A stretch of DNA of 64,000 nucleotides, taken from the NCBI RefSeq assembly GCF_028737265.1, contig NZ_JAQZAK010000001.1, positions 1 through 64,000 on the forward strand, given 5' to 3'. Positions 49,045 to 60,889 of the stretch are shown piece by piece. The DNA comes from Actinomycetospora callitridis. GTDB taxonomy: Bacteria > Actinomycetota > Actinomycetes > Mycobacteriales > Pseudonocardiaceae. The stretch's first letter is position 1. Each line of letters opens with the position of its first letter. The translations under genes and the position numbers were made by a program. The notes under the pieces are model-generated. The model made no database searches. It saw only the letters and a list, made by a program, of their open reading frames with translations, and was not told where the DNA came from.

Positions 49045-50235
49045 TCACAGGTCCGGCGGGCCGCCGAAGAGGGGCTCGTCGACGGCGCGGATCTCCTGGC
49101 CGGGCAGGCCCTCGGGGTGCTCGCGGCGCACCGACTCGAGGGCCGTCAGCGCGAGGTCGAGGTGGTGGCGCTTGGAGGCCTCGTAGAACTCCTGAGCGCC
49201 GGCGGCGAGCTTCGGCGAGCCGTGCAGGGGCTTGTCCGAGACGCACAGCAGGGTGGCGTGGGGGACGCGGTAGCGGAAGCCGTTGGTCGCGATCGTCGCC
49301 GACTCCATGTCGACGGCGACGCTGCGGCTCAGGCGCATCGCGCGCAGCGCTGCCTGCTGGTTGAACTCCCAGTCGCGGTTGTCGGTGGTGTGCACGATGC
49401 CGAGGCGGTAGGGCCGCCCGGCGGCGGCGAGCGCGTCGAGCAGGAACGTGTTGAGCCGGTGGTTCGGGACCACGGGCACGTCGAGGGGCAGCACCTCGTC
49501 GAGGACGTGGTCCGCGCGCTGGTAGCCGGTGGCCAGCACGAAGTCGCCCTTCTGCTGGTGGTTCCGCAGCCCGCCGCAGTGCCCGATCATGATCATCGTG
49601 TCGGGCCGGAGCACCGCGATGTGGTCGGTCGCCGTCTTCGCGTTGGCCGGCCCGACCCCGATGTTCACGAGGCTCACGCCGTCGCCGGCCTCGGTGCGGT
49701 GGTGGTAGGCGGGCATCTGCGTGCCCTCGCGCGCCGGCCGGTCCGCGTCGGGGAAGCGCTCGAGGAACGCCTCGACGTGCATCGCGTAGTTGGTGAAGAG
49801 CACGTGGCGCTGGAAGGCCGCGGCCGGGGTGCCGGTGTAGTGCCCGATCCGGTCGATCGAGAGCGCCATGCGCTCGGGGGAGAACAGGAAGAGCTTCTTG
49901 GCCCGGATGTCGACGCGGTCCTCGTCGAGCGCGGCGAAGAACGCGGGGTCGTCGAACGGCGGCTGCGGCCGCGACGCCCGCGCGGTGATCCGCGCCCCGA
50001 GGACGAGCAGGGACGCGAGCTCGCGGCACAGGTAGCGGTGGATGGCGCCCGCGCGGGCGAACTCGCCGTCGAGGCGCGGGTTGTGCGACGACCACGGCCG
50101 CTCGACCTCGAGCGCGCCGTACCACCCCGCCTCGTCGGCGTCGGCGAGCGTGGCGACGAGGGTCTCGGTGGCCTTCTCGACGTCGTCGGCGCTCAGCACG
50201 GCGCCGTCGACCGTCACGGGCTGGGGTCCGGACAT
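49045..50235 (-). CDS. amn: AMP nucleosidase
   Basis: A 396-aa enzyme hydrolysing AMP to adenine and ribose 5-phosphate. The N-terminal domain (RPQPPFDDPAFFAALDEDRVDIRAKKLFLF) is Amn-specific; the C-terminal part is a nucleoside-phosphorylase fold with VNIGVGPANAKTATDHIAVL, MIGHCGGLRNHQQKGDFVLATGY and VAVDMESATIATNGFRYRVP (the Glu-containing base-recognition motif). The start is ATG at 50235 (MSGPQPV). It is divergent from the amidohydrolase gene, 80 bp apart. A role in AMP homeostasis and purine salvage is expected. Confidence 0.93.
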   Translation of the reverse strand: MSGPQPVTVDGAVLSADDVEKATETLVATLADADEAGWYGALEVERPWSSHNPRLDGEFARAGAIHRYLCRELASLLVLGARITARASRPQPPFDDPAFFAALDEDRVDIRAKKLFLFSPERMALSIDRIGHYTGTPAAAFQRHVLFTNYAMHVEAFLERFPDADRPAREGTQMPAYHHRTEAGDGVSLVNIGVGPANAKTATDHIAVLRPDTMIMIGHCGGLRNHQQKGDFVLATGYQRADHVLDEVLPLDVPVVPNHRLNTFLLDALAAAGRPYRLGIVHTTDNRDWEFNQQAALRAMRLSRSVAVDMESATIATNGFRYRVPHATLLCVSDKPLHGSPKLAAGAQEFYEASKRHHLDLALTALESVRREHPEGLPGQEIRAVDEPLFGGPPDL

Positions 50236-50315
50236 GCCCGCATCGTCCCAGCATCGCGGGGGCACCCCCGCGCGACGTCGCCGTCCCGGCGCCGGACGGG
50301 CCGAGGAGCGTGCGG

Positions 50316-51569
50316 ATGACGGACCTGCTGCTGCGCAACGCGCGGGTGACCGGCCGTGACGCGCCGGTCGACATCGCCGTCGGGGACGGGCGGATCGTGG
50401 CGATCGGAGCGGCGGACGCGGCCGGCCACGACGCCCGGGAGACCGTCGACTGCGCAGGCGACGCCGTGATCCCCGGGCTGATCGAACCGCACCTGCACCT
50501 CGACAAGGCGCTGCTCGACGCCGAGAAGCCGAACGTCGACGGCACGCTCGCGGGGGCGGTCGAGGTCACCCGGGAACTCAAGCGCGGGTTCACGGGAGAG
50601 GGGGTCCGCGCGCGGGCCGCGCAGGTCCTGGAGCAGGCCGTCGTCCACGGCACGACCGCGATCCGGGCCCACGCCGACGTCGACCCCGTCGTCGGGCTGC
50701 TCGGTCTCGAGGTGCTGCTCGGGCTCCGGGAGTCCCACGCCGACCTCGTCGACCTGCAGGTCGTGGCGTTCCCGCAGGAGGGCATCCTGCAGAGCCCGGG
50801 CACCAAGGACCTGCTCGTCGAGTGCCTGCGCGCCGGTGCCGACGTCGTCGGCGGCTGCAGCTACATGGAATCGACGCCCGAGGAGTGCCGGGACCACGTC
50901 GACCGCGTGTTCGCGCTGGCCGAGCGGTTCGGGGTGCCCGTCGACCTGCACGCCGACTTCGCCGACGACACCTCCGACCCCCGCTACGCCCTCGCCGGGT
51001 ACATCGCCGACCGCACCCGCGCCCACGGCATGGCGGGGCGGGTCACCGTCGGGCACATGACGTCGCTGGCGAGCCTGGGCGCCGACGCGCGGAAGCGCAC
51101 CATCGCCGACCTCGCCGACGCCGGTGTCGCCGTCGTGGTGCTCCCGGCCACCGACGTGCACCTGGGCGGGCGCTCCGACGACGCGAACGTGCGCCGGGGG
51201 ATCGCTCCCGTGCGTGACCTGCTCGACGCCGGCGTGCGCACCGGCCTGTCGTCGAACAACATCCGCAACGGCTTCACCCCGTTCGGCAACGCCGACGTCC
51301 TCGAGATCGCGCTGTTCCTCGCCCAGACCGCGCACCTGGGCGGCCCGGACGACCTGGCGACGCTGATCCGCATGGCGACCGACGACGCCGCGCGGATCCT
51401 CGGGATCGGCGACGGGTACGGCCTGCACGTCGGCGCCGTCGCCGACCTCGTCCTGCTGGCCGCGCCCACCGCCACCGACGCCCTCCTGGACCGCGCGCAC
51501 CGCCGCGCCGTGATCAAGCGTGGTCGTGTCGTCGCGACCACCGAGCACACGACGCGGGTCTACCGCTGA
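50316..51569 (+). CDS. Cytosine-deaminase-like amidohydrolase
   Basis: A 417-aa metal-dependent hydrolase. [16 protein letters not shown] gives the HxH motif, [25 protein letters not shown] and [12 protein letters not shown] supply further metal-ligand and catalytic residues, and [20 protein letters not shown] has the Asn/Asp region. This is the CodA/N-isopropylammelide-type group; natural substrates include cytosine, creatinine and s-triazines, so deamination of a purine or pyrimidine is likely but unproven. ATG 50316 is chosen because GAGGAG lies 7 nt upstream; the GTG at 50310 is too close to it. Confidence 0.85.
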   Translation: MTDLLLRNARVTGRDAPVDIAVGDGRIVAIGAADAAGHDARETVDCAGDAVIPGLIEPHLHLDKALLDAEKPNVDGTLAGAVEVTRELKRGFTGEGVRARAAQVLEQAVVHGTTAIRAHADVDPVVGLLGLEVLLGLRESHADLVDLQVVAFPQEGILQSPGTKDLLVECLRAGADVVGGCSYMESTPEECRDHVDRVFALAERFGVPVDLHADFADDTSDPRYALAGYIADRTRAHGMAGRVTVGHMTSLASLGADARKRTIADLADAGVAVVVLPATDVHLGGRSDDANVRRGIAPVRDLLDAGVRTGLSSNNIRNGFTPFGNADVLEIALFLAQTAHLGGPDDLATLIRMATDDAARILGIGDGYGLHVGAVADLVLLAAPTATDALLDRAHRRAVIKRGRVVATTEHTTRVYR

Positions 51570-51573
51570 CGGG

Positions 51574-52242
51574 CTACGAGCGCTGCGGGCTCGGCGCCGT
51601 CCGCCGGGCGACCTCGGCGACGCCGGGGCCCGAGAGCGCGTCCAGACCCGCCGGGCGGCCGGTGGCGACGAGCAGCAGCTCGCCGATCGGCCCCCGCACC
51701 TCGGGGCCCTCGCCCCGCGCCCAGTCGGCGTCGGTCGCGACGGCCCGGACGCCCGCGAACCGCTTCTTCGTGCCCCACACCGGGCTGCCCCAGCAGGCGT
51801 CGATCACGAGCAGCACCCGCTCGACGGGCATCGGCCGCACGAGGCCGAGGGGGCGGGTGATGTCCTGGCCGTGGACCAGGATGTCGTCCAGCGGGTCGGT
51901 GGGCCCGCTGAGCCCGAGCCGGTGCGGGTGGTCGGCCGTGGCGCGCAACCGCTCGAGCAGCGCCGCCGGGCTCATCGCGGCAGCGCGCTCGCGGGCCTCC
52001 CGGTCGAACACGGCGTTCATGTCACCGCGAGCCCGGACGACCTCGACCAGCAGGGGCAGCGTCTTCTCCTCGACCGAGAAGGTCAGGTGCGCGAGGACGT
52101 CGTGCGCGGTCCACGTCCCGCAGAGCGACGGGGTCGCCCAGGCGGCGTCGTCGAGGGTCTCGAGCTGGTCGGCGAGATCGCGGCGCTCCGCCGCCACGTG
52201 GGGCAGGAACTCGTCGATGTAGCGGCGCTGGGCGGCTCGCAT
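51574..52242 (-). CDS. DinB-like maleylpyruvate-isomerase-family protein
   Basis: A 222-aa protein of the TIGR03083 group (mycothiol-dependent-type DinB four-helix fold). [37 protein letters not shown] contains the conserved W-x-x-x-D-V-x-x-H metal-binding pattern, and [17 protein letters not shown] the second motif with His. The C-terminal region [19 protein letters not shown] is the usual small domain. Members are thiol transferases in mycothiol-producing actinobacteria; the specific reaction is unknown. The start ATG at 52242 is preferred over longer openings. Confidence 0.82.
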   Translation of the reverse strand: MRAAQRRYIDEFLPHVAAERRDLADQLETLDDAAWATPSLCGTWTAHDVLAHLTFSVEEKTLPLLVEVVRARGDMNAVFDREARERAAAMSPAALLERLRATADHPHRLGLSGPTDPLDDILVHGQDITRPLGLVRPMPVERVLLVIDACWGSPVWGTKKRFAGVRAVATDADWARGEGPEVRGPIGELLLVATGRPAGLDALSGPGVAEVARRTAPSPQRS

Positions 52243-52422
52243 GGGGGCCTGCCTCTCGGGTCGGGGGCACTCGGGGGGTGGACGGTCGCCGGGGCGGGAA
52301 CTCATCGCTGCGCCGCGGACCCGTTCCGCGACATCGTGCGGCCGGGACGATCAGCCGGTGACGAGGGGTCGGGCCGCGTGACATCGTGGTCGGCACCACA
52401 ACGTTCGCTCCCGGAGGTCGAC

Positions 52423-54072
52423 GTGACGGCGCCCGCCCAGCCCCTCGTGCCCAGCTACACGTCGGGGATCTCCGACATCCCCCTGCTCGGGGACACGATC
52501 GGCGACAACCTCGACCGCACGGCGGGCGCCCGCCCGGACGCCGAGGCCCTGGTCGACCGCACCCGCGGCGAGCGCTACACGTGGGCGGAGTTCGTCGCGG
52601 AGGTCGACGCGCTGGCGCTGGGCCTGCTCGAGCTCGGGGTGGCCGTCGGCGACCGTGTGGGCATCTGGGCGCCGAACTGCTCGCCGTGGACGCTGCTGCA
52701 GTACGCCACCGCCAAGATCGGCGCGATCCTGGTCAACATCAACCCGGCGTACCGCACCCACGAGCTCGCGTTCGTGCTCGACCAGGCCGGGGTGTCGCTG
52801 CTGGTGGCCGCGCGCAGCTTCAAGAGCTCGGACTACGCCGCGATGATCGAGGAGGTCCGCGGCGACCGGCCGGCCCTGCAGCGCGTCGTGCTCATCGACT
52901 CCGACGAGTGGACGGGTCTGTTCGACCGCTCCGGGGACGTCGCGCGCGTCCGCGCCGTGCAGGCGGAGCTGACCCCGGACGACCCGATCAACATCCAGTA
53001 CACGTCCGGGACGACGGGCTTCCCCAAGGGCGCGACGCTCTCGCACCACAACATCCTCAACAACGGCTTCTTCGTCGGGCAGCTGATCGGTTACTCCGAC
53101 GCCGACCGCGTGTGCATCCCGGTGCCCTTCTACCACTGCTTCGGCATGGTGATGGGCAACCTGGCCTGCACCAGCTCCGGGGCGACGATGGTCATCCCGG
53201 CGCCCGGGTTCGACCCCACGCTGACGCTCGAGGCGGTCGCGGAGGAGCGCTGCACCTCGCTCTACGGCGTGCCGACGATGTTCATCGCCGAGCTGGGCCT
53301 GGAGGACTTCGAGTCCTACGACCTCACCAGCCTGCGCACCGGGATCATGGCCGGCTCGCCGTGCCCCATCGAGGTGATGAAGCAGGTCGTCGAGCGGATG
53401 GGCATGAGCGAGGTCGCGATCTCCTACGGGATGACCGAGACCAGCCCCGTCTCGACCCAGACCCGCACCGACGACTCGCTGGACCGCCGGGTGTCGACGG
53501 TCGGGCGCACGATGCCCCACCTCGAGTCGAAGATCGTCGACCCGGAGACCGGGCGCACCGTGCCCCGCGGCGAGCCCGGCGAGCTGTGCACCCGCGGGTA
53601 CTCGGTGATGCTCGGCTACTGGGAGCAGCCCGAGAAGACCGCCGAGGTGATCGACCGCGCCCGCTGGATGCACACCGGCGACCTCGGCGTCATGGACGAC
53701 GAGGGCTACATCAACATCACCGGCCGGATCAAGGACATGGTCATCCGCGGTGGGGAGAACATCTACCCGCGCGAGATCGAGGAGTTCCTCTACACGCACC
53801 CCGACATCATCGACGCGCAGGTCATCGGGGTGCCCGACGAGCGCTACGGCGAGGAGCTCATGGCGTGGGTGCGCCAGAAGCCGAACACCGAGCCCCTCAC
53901 CGCCGAGTCGATCCGGGAGTTCTCCTCGGGCCGCCTCGCCCACTACAAGATCCCGCGCTACGTCCGCGTCGTCGAGGAGTTCCCGATGACGGTCACGGGC
54001 AAGGTCCGCAAGGTCGAGATGCGCGCCGAGTCCGTCGAGCTCCTCGGCCTCTCGAACACCGCGACGGCCTGA
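52423..54072 (+). CDS. AMP-binding fatty-acyl-CoA synthetase
   Basis: A 549-aa ligase of the ANL superfamily. P-loop [21 protein letters not shown]5-like [13 protein letters not shown]7-like [24 protein letters not shown], and the C-terminal Lys in [10 protein letters not shown] are all present. It resembles medium- or long-chain fatty-acid-CoA ligases (FadD35/ACSF2-like) and activates a carboxylic acid to acyl-AMP and then acyl-CoA. The start is GTG at 52423 with CGGAGG 5 nt upstream. Confidence 0.92.
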   Translation: MTAPAQPLVPSYTSGISDIPLLGDTIGDNLDRTAGARPDAEALVDRTRGERYTWAEFVAEVDALALGLLELGVAVGDRVGIWAPNCSPWTLLQYATAKIGAILVNINPAYRTHELAFVLDQAGVSLLVAARSFKSSDYAAMIEEVRGDRPALQRVVLIDSDEWTGLFDRSGDVARVRAVQAELTPDDPINIQYTSGTTGFPKGATLSHHNILNNGFFVGQLIGYSDADRVCIPVPFYHCFGMVMGNLACTSSGATMVIPAPGFDPTLTLEAVAEERCTSLYGVPTMFIAELGLEDFESYDLTSLRTGIMAGSPCPIEVMKQVVERMGMSEVAISYGMTETSPVSTQTRTDDSLDRRVSTVGRTMPHLESKIVDPETGRTVPRGEPGELCTRGYSVMLGYWEQPEKTAEVIDRARWMHTGDLGVMDDEGYINITGRIKDMVIRGGENIYPREIEEFLYTHPDIIDAQVIGVPDERYGEELMAWVRQKPNTEPLTAESIREFSSGRLAHYKIPRYVRVVEEFPMTVTGKVRKVEMRAESVELLGLSNTATA

Positions 54073-54228
54073 GCGCCACCCGCACCCACCTGCTCGCTCC
54101 GCCCGGACGGCGTCCGCTCAGCCGAATCGCGGTACCCGGACGGGGATAAGCTGGACGTCAGCGCTCCGGCGGTCGCCGGGGCGCTTCTTCGTCGTGAGCA
54201 GGCTCAGCGCAGAGAACGGGAGACGACG

Positions 54229-54615
54229 GTGCCGACCGGCAAGGTCAAGTGGTACGACGCCGAGAAGGGCTTCGGCTTCCTCACCCAGGAGGGTGGGGCC
54301 GACGTCTATGTGCCCAAGGGGGCGCTCCCGCGTGAGGTGGAGGCGCTCAAGTCCGGGCAGCGCGTCGAGTTCGGCATCGCGGAGGGCCGGCGCGGGCCGC
54401 AGGCGCTGCAGGTCCGCCTCGTCGACCCCCTGCCCTCGGTGGCCGAGGCCGCCCGCCGCTCGCCCGACGAGCTCCACGGCCTCATCGACGACATGATCAA
54501 GGTTCTGGAGGCCCGGGTGCAGCCCGACCTGCGCCGCGGCCGCTACCCGGACCGCCGCCACACCAAGCAGCTGGCCGAGGTCGTGCGCGCGGTGGCCCGG
54601 GAGCTCGAGGGCTAG
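54229..54615 (+). CDS. Cold-shock-domain protein with C-terminal extension
   Basis: A 128-aa protein. The first 66 residues form a cold-shock OB fold with RNP1 [10 protein letters not shown] and RNP2-like DVYVPKGAL (Val-Tyr-Val where Val-Phe-Val/His is usual); the C-terminal 60 residues are helical and basic ([29 protein letters not shown]). Actinobacterial CspB-like proteins with such extensions bind single-stranded nucleic acid. GTG start with GGGAGA upstream and a 5' leader of about 80 bp after GGATAAGCT. A strong terminator follows. Confidence 0.9.
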   Translation: MPTGKVKWYDAEKGFGFLTQEGGADVYVPKGALPREVEALKSGQRVEFGIAEGRRGPQALQVRLVDPLPSVAEAARRSPDELHGLIDDMIKVLEARVQPDLRRGRYPDRRHTKQLAEVVRAVARELEG

Positions 54616-54634
54616 GAGTCGCGGCAAGCCGGTT

Positions 54635-54669
54635 CCACAGACCACGCTCCTGCGTCGCGTGGTCTGTGG
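54635..54669. terminator. 13-bp perfect stem-loop after the cold-shock gene
   Basis: CCACAGACCACGC (54635-54647) pairs perfectly with GCGTGGTCTGTGG (54657-54669) around a 9-nt loop. It lies between the convergent cold-shock and lectin genes and probably terminates both. No T-run. Confidence 0.75.
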
Positions 54670-54707
54670 CGTGCCGGCGCCGCGTCCTGTGGTGGGCCTC
54701 CGGCCCG

Positions 54708-56486
<1,779 letters not shown>

Positions 56487-56638
56487 CAGTCGGTCCCCCC
56501 AAGGCTCCGGCAGTCGCGACAGCGTTCAGTAACAGAACTGTCACGGGAAGGTCCGGATGGGTGATCTCAGGGGTGGCGCAGAGGCGCTGACCAGCGATGC
56601 GTCGCATTCGGTCAGCGCCCCTGCTCCGTCCGGCGGCG

Positions 56639-58396
56639 TCAGCCGCCCGGAACGGCCGGGGTGGAGGTGACGGGCCCGGGGGCGCTGGTCTCGGTCGTCG
56701 CCGGCGGGGTCGGGATCGTCGGCGGGATCGAGATCAGCGGCTCGACGAGCTCGGGCAGCAGCGGCTGGCGCGGCGTGCCGCCCCCGCCGACGGACGACGG
56801 GCCGTTGTTGTCGACGACCTGGAGCGCCTGGCGGATGCGCTGGATGTCGCGGCTCCAGGCGTTCGCGGAGCTGGCGTAGACCTCGAAGTCCATGCCGTAG
56901 TCGCTGCGGAACTGCGTGCGGGTGTTGCCGCCCGGGCCGTTCTCGGCGTTGAGGGCGAAGGACGGGCCGTAGGTGTCGTCGACGACGTAGGCGCCGTAGT
57001 TCTGCAGCGTCCAGGCGATCTGGCGCCCGGGCACCGTGGTCAGGCCCATGTTCGCGATGTTCACCGACGGCGGGATGGCGAGCAGTGCCCCCATGCGCAT
57101 CGCGGTGTTCGTGTTGCCGCCGTTCGCGCCGTACCAGCCGACCGCGTAGCTGTCGGACTTCACGGCCGGCCAGCGGAAGCACTCGGCGCGCGTCGCGCAC
57201 TGGGCGAGCTCGCCCTTGGCGTAGAGGTTGATCTTGAGGGCGTGGCGCGGGCCCTGGCTGCCCGGTCGGAGCTCGCCGACGCGGATCGAGCCGCCGAGCG
57301 CGCTCATGCCCGAGCCGCCGTGCGAGCCCAGGACACCGGGGCCGTAGATGTCCTGGTCGGGGAACCGCACGTAGCTCGTCGCCGGGCCGCCCGCCGCGCA
57401 CCGGGCCAGCGGCTGGGTCTGCACGACCGTGCGCCCGTCGGCGGCGAGGAACGCGGCGCTCTGGTTCTTGTTGTCGCTGGGCAGGACGTAGTTCGACGGG
57501 ATCGGGACGGTGGCGAGCGTCGTCGGGTTGGTGACGCACCGGTTGCCGCCCCACCCGCCGGGGCTCGCCAGGATCGGCGTCAGCGGCGCCGTGGGCGTCA
57601 GCACCAGCGGCTCGTCGTCGACCTGCGGCACCCGGGCTCCGGTGCTGCCTCCGGGGAGCGCCGGCAGGTTCGCCGGCCGGTACACCGCTCCGCTGCCGAT
57701 CGGCATGTTCCAGATCGAGCTCGACGCGAACGGCTGGCGGATCGGGTCGCGCCCGGCCGCGGGCGGCGTCGTGGTGGTGGTCGTCGTCGGCGGGACGGTC
57801 GTGGTGGTCGTCGTGGTCGTCGTGGTCGGGCGCGTGGTGGTCGTCGTCGGCGGGGTGGTCGGCGTCGAGGCCGCCGGGACGCTCCAGCGCATCGCCGTCG
57901 ACGTGGTGCAGGCCGCGATCACCATGCGCGTGCCGCTCGTCGCCGAGTTGTTCAGCGGGGCGAGGCAGCGGACGGCCTGGCGGTTGACCACCAGCCCGTC
58001 GGTGCGCACCACCCAGTGCTGGGTCTGCAGGGCCGGATTGCACGCCTGCAGCACCACCGAGGTGCCGGCCGCGGTCGCATTGTTGAGCGTGCCCAGGCAG
58101 CGCCCGGCCGGCGTCCTGATCGACTCGTCGACGGTCCAGCGGCTGAACTGCTGCGCCTGGTTGGTCGCGGTCCCGCACGCGTTGATCTGGATCTTGTTGT
58201 TCGCCGTCGTCGCGTTGTTGAGGTTCTCCAGGCACCGTCCGGCGGCGTTGCGGAACTGGCCGAGGACGGTCGCGGCGTCGGCGCTCGGGGCCGTGGTGAC
58301 CGTCGAGAGCGCCAGGACGGCGGCGACGAGGACGCCCAGTGTGGCGAGCACGCGGGGCGCTCGGCGACGGACGGTGACAGCGCTGGGCCTGACCAT
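56639..58396 (-). CDS. Secreted ricin-type lectin-domain protein B
   Basis: A 585-aa paralogue of the downstream gene with the same order: signal peptide (RVLATLGVLVAAVLALSTVTTAPSADA), ricin beta-trefoil with QxW repeats (GQFRNAAGRCLENLNNATTAN, QTQHWVVRTDG), Thr/Pro linker, and the conserved C-terminal domain (GRDPIRQPFASSSIWNMPIGSG to AWSRDIQRIRQAL). The start is ATG at 58396 with GGGGGGAG upstream. Near the 3' end, 186 bp are almost identical between the two genes. Function unknown; the pair may act on surface or plant polysaccharide. Confidence 0.85.
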   Translation of the reverse strand: MVRPSAVTVRRRAPRVLATLGVLVAAVLALSTVTTAPSADAATVLGQFRNAAGRCLENLNNATTANNKIQINACGTATNQAQQFSRWTVDESIRTPAGRCLGTLNNATAAGTSVVLQACNPALQTQHWVVRTDGLVVNRQAVRCLAPLNNSATSGTRMVIAACTTSTAMRWSVPAASTPTTPPTTTTTRPTTTTTTTTTTVPPTTTTTTTPPAAGRDPIRQPFASSSIWNMPIGSGAVYRPANLPALPGGSTGARVPQVDDEPLVLTPTAPLTPILASPGGWGGNRCVTNPTTLATVPIPSNYVLPSDNKNQSAAFLAADGRTVVQTQPLARCAAGGPATSYVRFPDQDIYGPGVLGSHGGSGMSALGGSIRVGELRPGSQGPRHALKINLYAKGELAQCATRAECFRWPAVKSDSYAVGWYGANGGNTNTAMRMGALLAIPPSVNIANMGLTTVPGRQIAWTLQNYGAYVVDDTYGPSFALNAENGPGGNTRTQFRSDYGMDFEVYASSANAWSRDIQRIRQALQVVDNNGPSSVGGGGTPRQPLLPELVEPLISIPPTIPTPPATTETSAPGPVTSTPAVPGG

Positions 58397-58535
58397 GTGT
58401 GTTGCTCCCCCCGAGGACCTGCCTGTGCAGGCAGACGTTCTCGACCATCGTCCCGCCGGCACAGGGCCGTACGGCTGAAACACGCGAGGGCCACTCGATG
58501 GGTCGTCCCTGGACCGGGTGGCCTCGCCCGCTACG

Positions 58536-59045
58536 TCATCGGTCGTCGATGCTCAGTACCCACGTGGCCCGCGTCGCGAACTCGAGGCCGTTCGGTCCCT
58601 GGCTGATGCGCGCGCCGTACTGCTGGACCTCGGCGCTCTCGAGCTGGTCCGCCGCGGCCGGCAGGACGAGCGTGAAGGTCGGGGTGGTGCCGGGCGCGAA
58701 GACCGGGCTGCGGCCCTGCTGGACCGCTCCGGTGGCGTCGCGGAACGTGAACGCGAGCTGCCACGGCGTGCTCGCGACCTCCTCGGGAACCGTCACGGTC
58801 AGCGGGGTGTTCGGCGGGACCCGCAGGACGCCGGCGGCCTCGGGGTCGGAGCCGCAGTCGGTGACCTGGATGTCGCAGAACTGGCTGGCGCCGACCTCCA
58901 CGCGCGCCCCGCCCGCGCCGAAGACGACGTCGCCGGGGGAGGACGGCCCGGCGGTGGCGCGCACGACGAGGACGACCACCACCGCGACGACGACCAGCAC
59001 CGCGAGCCCGATCAGCACCTGCGTGCGACGGGAGAGCGCCCTCAC
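58536..59045 (-). CDS. DUF2771-like membrane-anchored protein
   Basis: A 169-aa protein with an N-terminal transmembrane helix QVLIGLAVLVVVAVVVVLVV and an extracytoplasmic beta-rich domain containing CDIQVTDCG and PNTPLTVTVPEEVASTPWQLAFTF. The pattern fits DUF2771, a family found in actinobacteria beside major-facilitator genes. The GTG start overlaps the transporter stop by 4 bp (GTGA). Role unknown. Confidence 0.72.
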   Translation of the reverse strand: MRALSRRTQVLIGLAVLVVVAVVVVLVVRATAGPSSPGDVVFGAGGARVEVGASQFCDIQVTDCGSDPEAAGVLRVPPNTPLTVTVPEEVASTPWQLAFTFRDATGAVQQGRSPVFAPGTTPTFTLVLPAAADQLESAEVQQYGARISQGPNGLEFATRATWVLSIDDR

Positions 59046-60631
59046 CGCCCCACCCCGTCCTCGGGGTCGCCCTCGGCTGCGCTCCGTCTCCGCGGCAGCA
59101 TCGACGCACCCCGGCTGATCAGCACGGTCTGCACCGTACCGAGGGCCACCACGACCGCGATCACGGTGAACCCGATCCACCACGTCGGCGGCAGCAGCAC
59201 GCCGAGCGCGCCGCCGAACACCCACGAGAGCTGCAGGATCGTCTCGGAGCGGCCGAACGCCGACGCCCGGCTCGCCTCGGGTACGTCGCGCTGGACGACG
59301 GCGTCCAGGCACACCTTGAGCAACGCACTCGTCGTCGCGGCGACGAGCGCGGCGACCGCGGCGGTGGTGAGCCCGGTGACCCACGCGGCGACGACGACGG
59401 CCGCGAGGGCGAGCACGAGGCTGACGATGATCAGGATCTGCGGGCGCTCGAAGCGTTGTCGCGCCCCGACGAAGTTGCCGAGGAACCCGCCCGCCCCGGC
59501 GGCGGCGCCGACCACGCCGAGCAGGATCAGCTGGTCGCCCGGCGCGCCCGGGGTCTCGTTCTTGACCACGAACGCCGAGAACAGCATGAGGAAGCCGGTG
59601 AGGCTGCGGATCGTGCCGTTCGCCCAGAGGGCGGTGACGACGTCGCGGCCCATCCGGGCGCGCCGGGGTTCGACGGGCTCGCGCCCGGGGATCGGCAGCA
59701 GCGTCGTCGGCACCTCACCCTCGGTGACCTCCACCCACGCCGGGATCCGCAGACAGAGCCACACCGCGGCGAGGCAGATCACCGCGGTGAGCCACGCGGC
59801 GCCGGGCGAGCCGAAGAGCCAGGCGATCCCGGCCGCGACCGCCCCGGCGACCCCGGACGCGACGAGCCCGAAGACAGTGAGCCGGGAGTTCGTGGTCACG
59901 AGGGTGATGCCGGGTGGGAGCACGCGCGGGGTCACGGCCGCCTTGAGCACGCCGAACGACTTCGACAGCACCATGATCCCGAGCGCCGCCGGATAGAGCA
60001 CCCAGGTGTCCATCCACAGCGCGAGCACGACGGCGAGCACGCCCTGCCCGGCCGTCGAGACCGCCATCGCCGCGCGCCGGCCCTGCTGCAGCCGGTCGAG
60101 CGCCGGGCCGATGACCGGCGCGACGAGCGCGAACGGGGCGACGGTGATGAGCAGGTACAGCGCGACCTTGCCCTTGCTCTCGGCGCTGGCGGCCGAGAAG
60201 AACAGGGTGTTGGCCAGCGCGACGGCGAGCGCCGCGTCGGAGGCGTAGTTCGCCATCCACGCGTAGGTCAGGGCGGTGAGCCCGGAGCGGTCGGCGCCGT
60301 CGGCGGACGCGGCGCGGTGGAACGCCTGCGCGCCCCGCTGGGTCAGGCGCCGGGCCCGCCAGGCCGCGACCCGCGTGACCGTGATCTTGCGGGGACCGGG
60401 GTCGTCGTCGGGGCCCCCGTCGTCCGGCGGCCCGGCGGCGGTGTCGCGGGGATCCGGGCCGGTGCCGGGCTCCTCGGGGAACGGGCGGGTCTGGCGGGCC
60501 GTGGGGGGCAGCCGCCCGGGCCGGCGCGGCGGCGGGGGACCGTACGGATGGTGCCCGGACCCCGGCGGCGGGGTGGGCGGCGGCCGGTGGCGCGGGTCGT
60601 CGCCGGGCGGGCGCCGGAACGGTCCGGTCAC
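59042..60631 (-). CDS. Major facilitator superfamily transporter with Pro-rich N-terminus
   Basis: A 529-aa transporter. The first 90 residues are Pro/Gly/Arg rich and cytoplasmic. About 12 transmembrane helices follow, with LDRLQQGRRAAMAVSTAGQG as the conserved cytoplasmic loop of an MFS_1 member and FGRSETILQLSWVFGGALGVLLPP late in the protein. The start is GTG at 60631; longer openings upstream run over the divergent gene. The substrate cannot be inferred. It is translationally coupled to the DUF2771-like protein. Confidence 0.83.
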   Translation of the reverse strand: MTGPFRRPPGDDPRHRPPPTPPPGSGHHPYGPPPPRRPGRLPPTARQTRPFPEEPGTGPDPRDTAAGPPDDGGPDDDPGPRKITVTRVAAWRARRLTQRGAQAFHRAASADGADRSGLTALTYAWMANYASDAALAVALANTLFFSAASAESKGKVALYLLITVAPFALVAPVIGPALDRLQQGRRAAMAVSTAGQGVLAVVLALWMDTWVLYPAALGIMVLSKSFGVLKAAVTPRVLPPGITLVTTNSRLTVFGLVASGVAGAVAAGIAWLFGSPGAAWLTAVICLAAVWLCLRIPAWVEVTEGEVPTTLLPIPGREPVEPRRARMGRDVVTALWANGTIRSLTGFLMLFSAFVVKNETPGAPGDQLILLGVVGAAAGAGGFLGNFVGARQRFERPQILIIVSLVLALAAVVVAAWVTGLTTAAVAALVAATTSALLKVCLDAVVQRDVPEASRASAFGRSETILQLSWVFGGALGVLLPPTWWIGFTVIAVVVALGTVQTVLISRGASMLPRRRSAAEGDPEDGVGR

Positions 60632-60889
60632 GGGTCCATGATGACCGACCGGAGCGCCGACCGGGACACCCTCGGTGACCGTGGGGCGACCGGGCGTGGC
60701 GGGAGGGGGACGGGGTGGGGGCGGGTGGCCGGTCCCCGGCTCCTGCGTCCCGTCGGGCACCGCGACCCTCACCCTCGGCGGCGACACCCTGACCCACCGG
60801 TTCAGCCATCCCCGCCCGCCGGGCTGCGGAACCCCCGACAACGTCGCCCGCCTCTCGCGCACCGCCGGGTGACGGGCACAATCGACGAC